Below are positions 1-11,160 of a DNA stretch of 64,000 nt, piece by piece. The stretch spans positions 6,180,363 to 6,244,362 of the forward strand of contig CM034238.1 in assembly GCA_019916065.1 (NCBI GenBank). Direction: 5' to 3'. The notes beneath the pieces were generated by a model, which worked only from the letters and a program-made list of their open reading frames with translations, made no database searches and was not told the DNA's origin. This DNA is from Vitellaria paradoxa (taxonomy: Eukaryota; Streptophyta; Magnoliopsida; Ericales; Sapotaceae). Position 1 is the first letter of the stretch. Each line of letters opens with the position of its first letter. The translations under genes and the position numbers were made by a program.

Positions 1-736
1 GTGACCAAAATGAAATCAAATCAAACTCCATTTATGACTCGTTTATACTTAAAATTGAGCTCAAATTTATAAAAATTCAACTTAAAAACTCACGAGCTAA
101 GTTGATAAAAAAATATATATTTTTTATAATATTTATATATTTTTAATAATATTTTTATAATATTTTATTTATTATATTTTAGATTAAAACAACATCGTTT
201 TGATTTATTGGAGTTATTCACGAACCAATCCCAAATCTAAATTTTTCTTTACTGAGGTGAGTTCAAGTTGAGTTCGAACTCAATATATATAGCTCAAACT
301 AATATCGAATAAGTTAAAACTCAGCTAAACTCGACTAATTTTCATCCATAATCACTAGCAGAGCCAGTGTTAAGCTAGGGAGTATGTGTCCATCCTAAAA
401 TTTCTTTTTTTATTATCTACTATTAATTAATTTATTTATTTTTATTGATATAGCCTTTAATGTTCAATTCTGCCCACTCAAAAAAAAAAAGTTAAAAAAA
501 TTAGGATAATACTAATTGTGCCCACCCAAGAACATTAAAAAAAAAAAAAAATCAACCAATACCAATTGTGCTTACCCAATGAAAAAAAAATAATTTTAAC
601 TCAATACACATCAATACAATTATATTCAACTCACCTAATATAAATAAAAATTATTAATTTTTAACCTTTTTTTCAATGAAAATTTTGTATAAAATATAAA
701 ACTCAAATTATTTATATGTCTTATAATTAATACATA
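1..736. other. Gene-free AT-rich left flank
   Basis: No coding exon is recognisable. The stretch is AT-rich with A-runs near 480 and 540 and degenerate repeat sequence at 1-360. It most likely belongs to intron 3 of the WAT1-like copy A, whose exon 4 begins at 1177, because paralogs B and C have an intron at that position. Exons 1-3 of copy A are not seen here and presumably lie to the left of the window. Confidence 0.5.
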
Positions 737-753
737 CGCACACATGAATTCTT

Positions 754-1015
754 CTGGGGTCGGGGAGAAACCCGCAGCCGCTACCCATGGGTGCGCACTG
801 GATGAAACCTGTCCCGTTGCCCTAACCGGCAAAAAACCACGAGGAAGTAAACCAGCCTAGGCAAGCCCTGGCTGACCGGCTCAGCCGAGAAGGCTGTTAA
901 ATGTCCCTCCACAATTAGAAGAAGGACTGCCCCTAAGAAAAGTCGAACCCGGGACTTATTAGTTCCAGACCCTTCAGCCCGCCATCCGAACCAACTTGAC
1001 TACCCTTTTCGGAGC
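754..1015 (-). mobile_element. tRNA-derived SINE with 17-bp target duplication
   Basis: The 17-bp direct repeat CGCACACATGAATTCTT occurs perfectly at 737-753 and 1016-1032 and brackets the element. Read on the minus strand, the right end carries a Pol III A-box-like stretch (TAGTCAAGTTGG) followed by a B-box-like stretch (GGGTTCGACTT), as in tRNA-derived SINEs. No poly-A tail is present at the 3' end, so the tail is not the usual plant type. Part of the body (GCTGACCGGCTCA, CTGTTA) recurs in the element near 7405-7566. Confidence 0.75.
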
Positions 1016-1176
1016 CGCACACATGAATTCTTGGTCCTACCCGGTCCCTAATTATAGATAGTTGTCTTGTCAAAGTTCACTGTAACTATTATTTTTTTTT
1101 TAAATTGAAATATTTTTGACCTCTCATTCGAATTTGTGATTCATCCCTAGTTATCCATATTCAAGTCGCGTTACAG

Positions 1177-4100
1177 GTTGGAGACGCTGTGTTTGGGTAC
1201 AATAGCAGGCAAGGCTAAGGTGGCTGGGACATTAACGGGCGTTGGTGGAGCCATGCTACTTAGCTTTTACAAGGGACCAAATATCAAAATCTGGTCAACG
1301 ACGATTGACCTTTTGCACAAGGGCCGTGGACAGGTGGCAACATCCCACCACTCCCATTTGGCTCTGGGAGTTTTGTTATTGCTATTAATGTGTTTTTCTA
1401 TGGCGGGGGGCTACATTGTTCAGGTAATTGTTAATATTAATTGCTCCGAACTGAAGTCGACGGCTCATAAACATCAACACTTCTTTTTTTTTTTTTGGTA
1501 ATGAAAAAAATCGTTTAGTGATTTTATTCATTGAATTACAAATCTTCGAGGAAACTAACGTAATAATCCATGCTACGGCCCTCACTTAAATCTTGACTAT
1601 TTCAGGTCAGAATCGAACCTACGACTTAGATATATCACCCACATATCAGGCTTGATTCTCGCTCTACTGTACCAATTAGAGTGGGTGATGGGTAACATCA
1701 ACACTTTCTCCTGATTAAATAATAAAATAATTAATTTCATACTTTGTGGCCAGGCTAAGATGATGCGCAACTACCCTTACCCCTGCTCTTCCAATGCTTT
1801 GATAATGTTCATGGCAGCAATTCAGTCTTCCGTTTTTGCTTTGTGCATGGAGAGATCTGACTGGAGTCAATGGAGGCTGGGGTGGAATATTAGATTACTT
1901 GCCGCGTCCTTCTCGGTATGCACTTATGGAAAAATATTATTACGATAAATTCAAAATTTGTTATTCGTCTGAATTAGGTAACGACTTTATAAATAGAATG
2001 GATAGGTCTATAAGAATTTAAACTTAACAAAAAATTTAAAAGAAAAACAAATTGGGATATAAAAACTTTTAGATGGACTAAATTTGAAAAAAATTAAATT
2101 TTTAACTAAAAAAAATTAGAACAGGCTATATAAATACAATTCAAACTTATCCCATTCCGCTCTGGAATATTACTTTATTAAAATTCTTAACAAGAAATTA
2201 ATTGTGTCAAAATGACGTGAGCATCTCATATTTTATAATAATTAATTGCTAATAAATCAACTCTGTCTGATAAACCATTCTAATGATAACTTTTAAATGG
2301 TGTGGCAAAATCGACTCAAACCCATCAACCCGCCCAATTAAACTCATAATAAATAGGTTTGGATCATATTATTTTACTAATTGGGTTGGAATTGAGTAAT
2401 TTATAAAGTACACATTTATAAATGGATGCAATTGGTTGTGAAACGGGACCTATTAAAATACCGATTTAAATTAAAAAAACTAATTTAATTTACATTGCTC
2501 TCTCTCTCACCTCTCTCTCTCTCTTCAGAGAAAAAGAGCACACACACACACACAAAAACACGCACGTACGCGCGGGCGCACGCACGCGCGGGCGCACGCA
2601 CATGCAAACATACCCACACACACGCGCACGCGCACGCACACGCACGTATACACTCGTGCGCGCACACGCACATGCAAACACACCCACACGCATGCGCGCG
2701 CGAGTGCGCACTCCCACACACACGCACATTCACACGTGCGCACGCGCATACACACCCACACACATTCATGCACACGCGCGCGCAAGGGCGCATACACGCA
2801 TGCACCCGCACACACACGCACACACGTGCGCACATGCACACACACGCGTGCGCACGCAGACACACAAACATACTCGAGCGCGCGCGTGCACACACACACA
2901 CCCACACCCTCACACACACCCACACAAAAAGAGAGTTGTTGATTTAAAATTAAATAAAAAATAAATTGATTCGTATAATTTTAAATTGAGTGAAAATTGT
3001 AAATATAATATATAATATTATATAATAAGTATAATATTATATTAATTAAAGTAAATATTGATGTATTTATATATATACACATTAATTGAAATAAATTTTT
3101 AATTATTTTTTAAAGTAAGTCAGGTTATAAGTAAATGAGTTGTGATATGGGTTCATGGGTTTGTAATAATCCGTATTCAACCCGCCCATATCCAACCTGC
3201 CATTTAAATGGGTAAGTTTGGGTTACACCCATTTAACCTCCAACCCGTTTAAACTCATTACTAACCCGTCTAAACCACCTATTTTGCGACCCCTACTTTT
3301 AATTATGTAGCACTACTCGTACGTATAAATATTATAATTATACAAATAATTTTGTGTATTTTTAATTTTAATTTTAATACATTGTTTGCATAATTTTTGT
3401 TTGGCACAAATGACAAATCGTCATTTTTATAATTTAAAAAATAAAAATTAATAATAATAAATACATGTATTTTAAAACTTATTTATATAAATAATTTTTA
3501 TAGTGTCAAAACATATGTATTTTAAAAGGAATAGTTGAATCATTTGTTGATTTTCTTACGTTTGCAGGGAATTGTTGGGGGTGGGGTTGCATATACCTTA
3601 ACAGCTTGGTGTGTAAAGCTGAGGGGCCCACTATATATATCAATTTTTAACCCTCTGCAACTCGTAATCGTGGCCATTTTCGCCTCCCTGTTAATGGACG
3701 AAACGCTGCATTTGGGAAGGTACATATCATTAACATATAAATTATTATTAATTCTTGTATTAGAAAAGGGTAAATATAAAAATTACCATACACCATACGT
3801 CTAGTGCCACTTTAATCTCTCATGTGTTAATTATAATAGTTAAATTTATACACTTTCGACCAAACTGCAATTTGGTCATTTCATTGCAATTATAATAATC
3901 AAATTCTTACACTTTCGATCAAGTAGTAATTTGGTCATTCTGTTAGTTGGTCGTTATAGATTTAGGGCAAAAAGATAATTTCGTAGGATAAAATACAAAA
4001 ATTACCCTTACAGTTAATCTTTAGTATCACTTTAATCCTTTACGTTTCAACTATAACATTTAAATTTCTACACTTTTAGTGTATATTTGAAATATATTTT

Positions 4101-6996
4101 ATTAAATTATTTTTAAGAAATAATATAATCTAAAATATCTTTTATTAGATTGTATAATATATTTTAATTTGAAATATATTTTATTAAATAATATAATTAA
4201 ATTAATATTTAATTTATTTTAATTAATATGAAATATATTCTATTAAATTCAATTAATTTTTTGAAATTTAATAAAATTAAATATTTAAATTAATTTGTGT
4301 AAACAAAATCGTATGTCCAAATACAGTTTCAGTTTTTATTTTAGGAAAAAATGATAACAAAAAACAAAAATCAAAAAATATACAGAGTTAACCGTAAATA
4401 GAAAAATAACAATGTTTTTTAATTTTCTATTTCTTCAATTTTCTTTATATTTACATTATATATATGCATATAATTTTGTATATGTATTCAACTTGAGAGA
4501 GCATACTTATTTGACTCTTTTGATTTTATTTTATTAATTATAACAACTATTAATAAATCCATCAAATCACCCTTTAATAAAATATTTAATGTTGTTAATT
4601 TTTTTTTTTAAATTAGTTGAATTTAATAAGATATATTTCATATTAATCAAACTAAATTAAATAATAATTTAATTATATTTTTACTTTAATTATATTATCT
4701 ATTAAAATAATTTACTACAAAATATTTCAAATTAAAATATGTTATATAATTTAATAAAATATATTTTAGATTATATTATTTATAAAAATAATTTAATAAA
4801 ATATATTTTAAATATACACTGAAAGTATAGGAATTTGAGTGTTATAGTTTAAATGAAAGGAATTAATATGATACTAAAGATAAATTGTAGATAAAATTAT
4901 TTTTTTACCCTCAGTCTAATGATTATTATGTATAACGACCAGCTAACGATAGTACCGAATTACTATTTAATCGAAAATGTAAAAATTTAATTGTTACAAT
5001 TAAAAGGTAAAAAATTAAAATGATACCGAAAATAAACAGTAGGTTGCTTTTTGTGCTTTATCCTTCAAAATATTGTTAATTAAAATGGTGTTGATGTCGA
5101 ATAGTATTGATCAAAACAAACAAGTGCCTGTTCGGAACAACATGTGATGGCTTTTGCAATGGACAATCATTTTTTGCATGAGGTTTTTTATTTTAACTGG
5201 TGGTAGAAAAATATCCGTTTTTCCGAATGGAGTTACGAGTCCTCTCTCACTCTCTTACACACGCGCGCGCGGGGGCGCGCGGCTTACTTTTTAATATGTT
5301 TATAACTGATTTCCGAATTCTGAGTGGGAAGGGGGTAAATCTAGTGCTTCAGATCATCAGATCACTTATACGGTATACTGTACAGTGTATTGTTCGGTGA
5401 TCTAAAAATTTGATATATCAGACCTACCCTCAACCATTCCAAGTGGAGTTATAAGTCTTTTCATATATTTATATATACATATATATATATATAGGAGAAG
5501 CGTTTGAATAGCTAAAAAAAATACATAAAAAAAATAAAATATTAATGTAAAAGTAATATATAATAAAATTTAATTAAAATAAATTAAAAAATTAATAAGT
5601 TTTTATTGATTTTAGTAAATCAAATACTCATAGTCTTCACTTACACCCCTTATTTAATAAAATATATACGTATGCATACTTTCAGTGGCGGAGTTAAAAT
5701 TTTCGATGAATAAAGTTGAAAATTTGAATTATGTGTGAGGAAAGATTTTTAACTTTTGAGATTTTTATTTTGACCTCTTTTTTTCTCAAGTACAAAATTC
5801 TTGTATGAGTTAGGGTAAAAATAAATTTAAAAGTGGAGTAAAATGTGTAAAATAAAGGTAAAAATTATACTAATCCTTAATAAAATTTGCGAGCGAATGC
5901 GGTTACCTGTCTAGTATCTACATGACTCCGCCTATACATGCCTTGCTTTTTAATATATTTATAACTGATTTTAGAGGCAAATTTCATTCAATTTTATGTC
6001 AATTTTACTTCAAATTTATTTTTAGAATTTATTTTTTTATAATAATTAATTAAGCACTTTTTTGGGCATTTTATTAATTGTAATAATTTTTTCTACTCAT
6101 ATAGTACTCTCATTTTTAGGTTGCATCTGGGTCAACGATCGATTAACGGGAAAAAGAAAAGGAAAGGAAGGATAGAGATTTCAAAATTATTACTCTTGTT
6201 TGATTTGTGATGGAAAATAAAAGAAAAAAAATGAAATTTATGAAATTAAAATTATTTAATTAGAAAACTAATTTATTGATAAATAATTTTTATTTTATTA
6301 TTTCTTTTGAATCATTATTAAGGAGATGTATTTAAAATTTTATGTTTCGTTCTTATTTTTTTATTTTTTTTAAATTTCTTTTTATTTTCTCTCATCAAAT
6401 GCACCCTTAATTATCCAATTGTCATAAATTTTGAGCACAAAGAAATAACTGAGGAGAAAATTATAACAAATCAAAAAAAAAAACTCAAACTCATAATTGT
6501 TATTATTAATTATATCCTCAAATCATATTTCAATTAAGCTGACGAAGGCAAACTGAAATTTACCTTTTGAATACGTGTTTTACTTTTAATTTTATTCATT
6601 TATTTGGACATATAAGGTATGTTTAGAGTTGTATAAAATTGTAAAAATTAATATCTCATATTTCGTAAAATGAGTATAGAATTTAAATTTTATAATTTCG
6701 TAATTTATGTTATAAAATTTTGTAAAATTTTATATTTTTTTATTAACACCAAACAAGCCCATAATAGTGTGCTAGGAGGTGCTCTAATAGTGTGCGGGCT
6801 CTATGTGGTTTTATGGGGAAAAGGAAAAGAGTCTCAATCAACTCTATCAAGGGCCTCTGACGAATATCGATGCGACCCTATTGAGATTACAACCGCTTCT
6901 TCTACAGTAAATAACAATTCCAGTAAAAGCGGCCCTCCGGTGGCGTTCGATGGTGGTACGGGCGGAGAGACGTGTATGCACAAAGAACAATGCTGA
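1177..6996 (+). CDS. WAT1-related / UMAMIT (EamA) transporter, copy A, 5' part outside the window
   Basis: Exons by GT-AG sites: 1177-1423, 1754-1915, 3568-3719, 6768-6996 (stop TGA). They match exons 4-7 of copies B and C in size (162 and 152 bp for exons 5 and 6) and in phase, so the reading frame is intact over about 262 residues. The protein is the second half of a drug/metabolite-superfamily carrier with EamA domain. It shows the GGAMLLSFYKGP segment, the IWSTTIDLLHKG loop, membrane helices and the family end signature CGLYVVLWGKGKES. UMAMIT proteins are plant membrane exporters of amino acids, and WAT1 itself exports auxin; the substrate here is unknown. Exons 1-3 would lie left of base 1. 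Intron 4 holds a SINE, intron 5 an hAT-like element, intron 6 a fold-back element, and a MITE abuts the exon 7 acceptor. Whether the gene is still spliced correctly cannot be judged from sequence alone. Confidence 0.85.
1483..1693 (-). mobile_element. tRNA-derived SINE in intron 4 of copy A
   Basis: The direct repeat AACATCAACACTT occurs at 1470-1482 and 1694-1706. On the minus strand the element begins near 1693, has an A-box-like TGGTACAGTAGAGC and a B-box GGTTCGATTCTG, and ends in CATTACC followed by an A-run (the T-run at 1484-1496 on the plus strand). Length is about 210 bp, typical of plant SINEs. It lies opposite to the host gene. Confidence 0.85.
2297..3294. mobile_element. hAT-type non-autonomous element in intron 5 of copy A
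   Basis: The 8-bp repeat ACTTTTAA flanks the element at 2289-2296 and 3295-3302, the size made by hAT transposases. The ends are inverted: the left end reads GTGTGGCAAAAT and the reverse complement of the right end reads GGGGTCGCAAAAT. Both are followed by inverted sub-terminal runs rich in AACCCG/CGGGTT words. There is no coding capacity. The centre is occupied by a 400-bp CA-rich tract. Confidence 0.65.
2535..2935. repeat. CA/CG alternating purine-pyrimidine tract
   Basis: About 400 bp of almost uninterrupted alternating purine-pyrimidine sequence (CACACA, GCGCGC, ACGCAC words). Open frames through it on both strands translate only to His-Thr/Arg or Val-Cys runs and are not genes. Such tracts can adopt left-handed Z-DNA. 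It lies inside the hAT-like element, so it probably expanded after insertion. Confidence 0.9.
3765..5062. repeat. Long fold-back (inverted-repeat) element in intron 6 of copy A
   Basis: The two halves are inverted copies. Left-arm words such as CTTTAGTATCA (near 4020), TTGGTCGTTATA (near 3948) and GTGTATATTTGAAATATATT (near 4080) recur in reverse complement near 4870, 4930 and 4810. The arms extend for hundreds of bases around a centre close to 4410. Within the left arm, the unit at about 3765-3860 recurs at about 3990-4080. No coding sequence is visible. It resembles a non-autonomous TIR or fold-back transposon; exact ends and target duplication were not resolved. Confidence 0.65.
5063..6612. 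other. Intronic AT-rich DNA, no gene seen
   Basis: Part of intron 6 of copy A. It contains a short alternating CG run near 5262-5282, a TA run near 5470-5495 and other AT-rich sequence. I see no exon. Confidence 0.5.
6616..6761. mobile_element. Tourist-like MITE ending at the exon 7 splice acceptor
   Basis: TAA occurs at 6613-6615 and 6762-6764, the 3-bp target site used by PIF/Harbinger elements. The ends GGTATGTTTAGAG and TTGGTGTTTGTTCGGG-like (right end CACCAAACAAGCCCA) are inverted in the manner of other small elements in this window. The splice acceptor TAG at 6765-6767 follows the right-hand TAA directly. Related copies lie near 23868, 27762, 46127 and 61010. Confidence 0.7.
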
Positions 6997-7030
6997 GGAC
7001 AAGGTAGAGGAAGAAAAATGAAAAAATTAA

Positions 7031-7334
7031 GGTGATATTTGATTTTTTTTTTAATTTTTAATTTTATGTTTTAAAATTTTTAAAATAAAGAAATAAAAAA
7101 TACTTTTTTTTGTTACCTTAAATTTTTTTTATTTTACGTAGAAAAAGTTCAAAACGATTTTTTGTCATGTTTATTTGATGTGTAAACCTATTTTATTTTT
7201 TGTTTTGTAAGACAAACTTTGAAAATACAAGTAACCAAATGCGTTTTGAATTATTTTTCTTATTTTCAAAAGCGTAAAATGAAAAATGAGATTACAACGG
7301 TACACAAAAAATTAAAAAAAAAATCAAATGAGCT
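7031..7334. mobile_element. MITE, about 300 bp
   Basis: Imperfect inverted ends (GGTGATATTTGATTTTTTT on the left; ATTTGATTTTTTTT on the reverse complement of the right). The interior matches the element at 46923-47260, sharing words such as CAAAACGATTTTTTRTCAT, AACCAAATG and TTATTTTCAAAAG. It lies just downstream of copy A. Confidence 0.6.
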
Positions 7335-7404
7335 CTAAAATTTTCAAATTCTTTTATTAATTAATATATAGAAGTAATAGCCTTTTTTTTATATGCGTTT
7401 TTGT

Positions 7405-7566
7405 TATGGAGAACAGGTAAGCTCTGGCTGACCGGCTCAACCAAGGAGAGCTGTTAGGAAGCCACGTACGTGGTAATTATCCCACTGAAGGAAGATTCGA
7501 ACTCAAAACCTTTAGAAAGACTGAGCCTATCAGTCATTCTCGAACTCTACTCGACCACCCCGAAAG
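7405..7566 (-). mobile_element. SINE-like element related to 754-1015
   Basis: On the minus strand it has an A-box-like GTGGTCGAGTAGAG and a B-box-like GAGTTCGAATCTTCC. It ends in GCCGGTCAGCCAGAGCTTACC, shared in part with the SINE at 754-1015. No convincing long target duplication; both flanks carry CGTTTTT. Confidence 0.55.
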
Positions 7567-8014
7567 AACGTTTTTTATTTTTTTTATAATTGGAGGTTGA
7601 CATTCAAAACTAATGCAAAGTTGTCAAAGCAAATTGATAACTTTATGATTAGAAGAATATAATTGGAATTTATGAAGAAATCAAGTGTGACTCGAACATT
7701 AAGGGTGCGCGTTTAGAATGACAAAAATGACAAAAAGTAAAATAAAATGAAATAAAGTAAAATAAATTATAAATTTATTTTCAAATTTATTCGTCTATTG
7801 CATATGCAATAATGATCGGCCTCGTTTGTTAGGAGGGTAAGCTCAATTCAACTCATTTCACGTTCATAAACTCGGTTTTAGCTTTGGTTAAACAAAAATT
7901 ATTATATTTTATCTATTATTTTTATAAAAGTTACAATAAATTTATAAAAAAATTAAAATCATCATAAAAAAATAAATATTTAAAATCATTTGTAACGGCG
8001 ACTCTACCAATTTA

Positions 8015-8180
8015 ATACATAACGTTAGAAGAATTTCCCAATTAATACTATCAACAAGCCATAAAAATCAATATGAATGCATTGACATGGTCGCCTATTT
8101 TTCTGCAAGAAATAACAACAGTAAAAGTGGCATTGCAGTAGCGTTGTATGGTGACGAGATTTAAAATTATGTCCTATGAC
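8015..8180 (+). pseudogene. Decayed WAT1-like exon 7 remnant (first)
   Basis: The run AATAACAACAGTAAAAGTGG and the following GTAGCGTTGTATGGTGACGA parallel the 3' half of exon 7 of copy A (near 6910-6960). The upstream part parallels the remnant at 8770-8870 (ATCAATATGAATGCATTGAC against ATCAATACGAATGCACTGAG). The membrane-spanning start of the exon is missing. It is non-coding now. Confidence 0.65.
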
Positions 8181-8613
8181 AACTAACTAGGCTAGCTCCT
8201 TTGATTAATTAATATAGATGTAAGTAAAAGGAGCACGTGCAAGGCATTAGAAAGTTAATTTATTGAAAACTAATTTATTGGTGATTTTTTCATATATTTT
8301 CTGATCTATTAAAATGAGAAGATGTATTTGAAATTTTATATTTAGTTTATATTTTCCTTTTCCCCTCTCTCTCTCTCTCTTCCCCCTATCTCTCTCTTTC
8401 TTTTTTTTTTTCTTTTTCTAAATTCTCACTGTAAACACATATTTAATTATTTAGGTGACATAAATTTCAAAATTAAAGATAATTCAGAAGGAAATTACAA
8501 CTAATAAAAGTTCAAACTCAAAATTATTATCCCAAAAAAAAAATTATATCCTAAAGTGAGATTTCTAATAAACTCATAAGAGCAAAATGAAATTTACCTT
8601 TAATTTTGTATTA

Positions 8614-8614
<1 letters not shown>

Positions 8615-8669
<55 letters not shown>

Positions 8670-8670
8670 T
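8615..8670. repeat. (TTA)n microsatellite
   Basis: About 18 tandem ATT/TTA units immediately upstream of the second exon 7 remnant. Confidence 0.95.
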
Positions 8671-8686
8671 TGAGAGTATATAACAG

Positions 8687-8905
8687 TATGGTGAGAGGTG
8701 CTATCATAGTTTGTGGATTATATGTGGTTTTGTGAAGAAAAGAAAAAGAATTGAGAAGGATTTCTTAATCAATGTCACCAATGAGCTAGCTCTAAAGATC
8801 AATACGAATGCACTGAGATCGTGACATCTTCTTTTGCAAAAAAATAACAATAATTTAGTAGAAGCGGCAGTGGCATTGGATGATGGTAGAACAATTATAA
8901 GGAAG
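8687..8905 (+). pseudogene. Decayed WAT1-like exon 7 remnant (second)
   Basis: An acceptor-like TATAACAG (as in copy B) precedes TATGGTGAGAGGTGCTATCA, which continues to a frame reading VRGAIIVCGLYVVL. The next codon, TGG (Trp of the LWGKGKE signature) in copies A-C, is TGA here, and indels follow. It is therefore a dead duplicate of the last exon. Downstream similarity continues: GATTTAAAATTATGTC occurs at about 8158 and 9247, and TTGGAGGTTGAC at about 7590 and 9704, showing that the duplicated unit included 3' flank. Confidence 0.8.
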
Positions 8906-9002
8906 AAGAAAAAGAAGCAAAATATTGATATGTAGGTAAAGTTCAAATTCATACATTAATTATTTCTTTATAACAATAAAAATGCATGGCTTTTTTTTTT
9001 TT

Positions 9003-9166
9003 GTGACTTGACATCTCACCGGTTTATTACAGATCTCAACGGTTCGCATAGCCGATGGATAAACCGAGGAGAGAGCGGTCCGACTCAAGACACCCCTCAA
9101 TTCAGTCTAGGACACACTCAGCGGAATTCGAATCTCCATCTTTAGGCTTATACCCTCTGGAGGTAT
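9003..9166 (-). mobile_element. SINE-like fragment with T-run
   Basis: A T-run ending near 9002 is followed by sequence that, on the minus strand, contains a B-box-like GGAGATTCGAATTCCGC and ends in a poly-A run. No A-box or target duplication was found, so it is likely 5'-truncated and old. Confidence 0.4.
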
Positions 9167-9794
9167 ACTTTAAAGAGAATAATTAAGGATGTTATTACAA
9201 AGAAAGGAGAATCTAACATGCGCGAAATCACGGAAAATTCAAATAATTGCAAGATTTAAAATTATGTCTGATTATCACTAAGAGCAAGTGCATCAATTGA
9301 TAGTTAAATTATCTAGTAAACAATATACATTTTGAGTTTAGCTAGTAACTTTTCTTTTTCAAGCCACATTAATGCTAGGCATTTTACTAATTATCTATTA
9401 AAAAATTATTTTTTTAAAATTAGAGTTCATTATCTTCTTCAATATAAAAATCATTGTCTTCTTCAACAAATAATAAACAATTGTTTAACTAATGAACGGT
9501 AACTCGATAAAAATTGAGAGTTATTGTAATAAGAGTAAAAATAATTATGACTTTGAAGAGTCTGGTTGACAAAGTTAACTATCGCTTTCGTTAAGACATT
9601 TATTTATATACACACACTTGTAAGCTATCTTTGCAATTGCCCGTTTTAAAATTACGTAAGTGCAATGATTTGCTTGTTTTTTTTTTTTTTTTTTTTTTCT
9701 TAAGTTGGAGGTTGACGTGCAAAACTATACAAAGTTCTACAAGCAACTTTACTTGTGGCTTTTACCCAAAAGAGCAAAAAGTGTGATTGGACAC

Positions 9795-10865
9795 TTTGGG
9801 ATCCGTTTAACAATGTTGTTATTTTTTTATTATTATTTTTCTGTTGTTATTTTTTATTTTTTACTTTCTGTTATCGTTTATTTTTTTTGAAATGAAAATT
9901 GAAACTGCGTTTGGTAATACAAGTTTGTTTATAATTATTAATTTTTTATTTTAGAAAATATTTAATTTTATTAATTTTAAAAATTAATAGAACTTAATAA
10001 AATATATTTTATGTTAATTTAATTTAATTAATATAATTAATTGAATTAATATAGTAAATTATTTATTAAAATCATTTAATTCAATAAATATAAAATATAT
10101 TAAATTATATTATTTATTAAAAATAATTGAATGAAATATAAATATTATATCATTTAATTTAATAAATATAAAATATATTAATTATATTATCTATGAAAAA
10201 TAATTTAATAAAATATATTTCATATTAAATAAATAATTACATTAGATTAATTATTAAATTAAATTATTTATTTTTAAATTAATTAAATTAATTATAAAAA
10301 TAATTTAATAAAATATATTTTATATAAATTAAATTAATTAAATCATAAATAATTTAATTTAATTATGTTATTTATTTAAAATAATTTAATAATTATTATT
10401 AAATTAAATTAAAAATTAATGTAATTTAATTATTAAATTAAATAAATTAGTTATGATATTTATTTCAGATAATTTAGCAATAATTAATTATTAAATTAAA
10501 TTAATTAATTTAGTTTTATTATTTATTAAAAATAATTTATATTAATTTATATAATTAATTTATTAAAATAATTTACTTTAATAAAATATTTGAATAAAAT
10601 AATTTACTTTAATAAAATATTTGAATAAAATAATTTATTTTTATGTAATATAACAAAAATAGACAATGTTTTAAAATTGACAAAATATTTGCAACAAAAA
10701 AAAACAGAGTGAAAACACTTTTTTTTCTGCTTCTGTTTATCTGTAGTTTCATTCTTTTTTTTGAAACAAAAAAATGGAAACAGATTTAACAAATATATTT
10801 CTGTTACCAGTTTACAAAATTTTAAAAATGTAAACAGAAAATAAAAACGTTACCAAACGGCGACT
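9795..10865. mobile_element. Non-autonomous TIR element, AT-rich core
   Basis: The left end (GATCCGTTTAACAATGTTGTTATTTTT) and the reverse complement of the right end (GTCGCCGTTTGGTAACGTTTTTATTTT) are similar. The interior is almost only A and T (TTAATAAAATATATTT words in both orientations). No protein is encoded. Superfamily not determined. Confidence 0.5.
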
Positions 10866-11032
10866 TGATGTTAGGTGTAGCATACCACGGACTCCGACAT
10901 TGTGAAACAGGATCGTCTCTGTTTTCTTTTTTCTTTTTTTTTTTTTTTTTGTTTAAGTAATGATACATGTATACACAATAAAAATAAAAAGAAAATAGAA
11001 AAATTTTAATTGAAAGGGAATAAATAAATTTA

Positions 11033-11160
11033 GGGTGCATTTGACGCACTGACAAATATAAAAAATCTTTAAAAATTACTTATTTTTTATCTTATTACAT
11101 GAATTATGAATTCACAATATATCTTAAATTATTTTACTTTTTGTTACTCCAAAAGTCCCC
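11033..11160. mobile_element. Tourist-like MITE, family 1
   Basis: TTA on both sides (11030-11032, 11161-11163). Inverted ends GGGTGCATTTGACGC and the reverse complement of the right end, GGGGACTTTTGGAGTAAC. The interior motif CATGAATTATGAATTCACAA recurs in the other family 1 copies. Confidence 0.65.

Noticed and set aside
2485..2964. Several long open frames on both strands
   Set aside because: They translate to His-Thr-Arg or Val-Cys-Arg repeats caused by the CA/CG tract; no gene structure or family match.
754..9166. B-box-like GTTCGAATC/GTTCGATTC motifs as tRNA genes
   Set aside because: No cloverleaf, acceptor stem or anticodon arm could be built; they are parts of SINEs.
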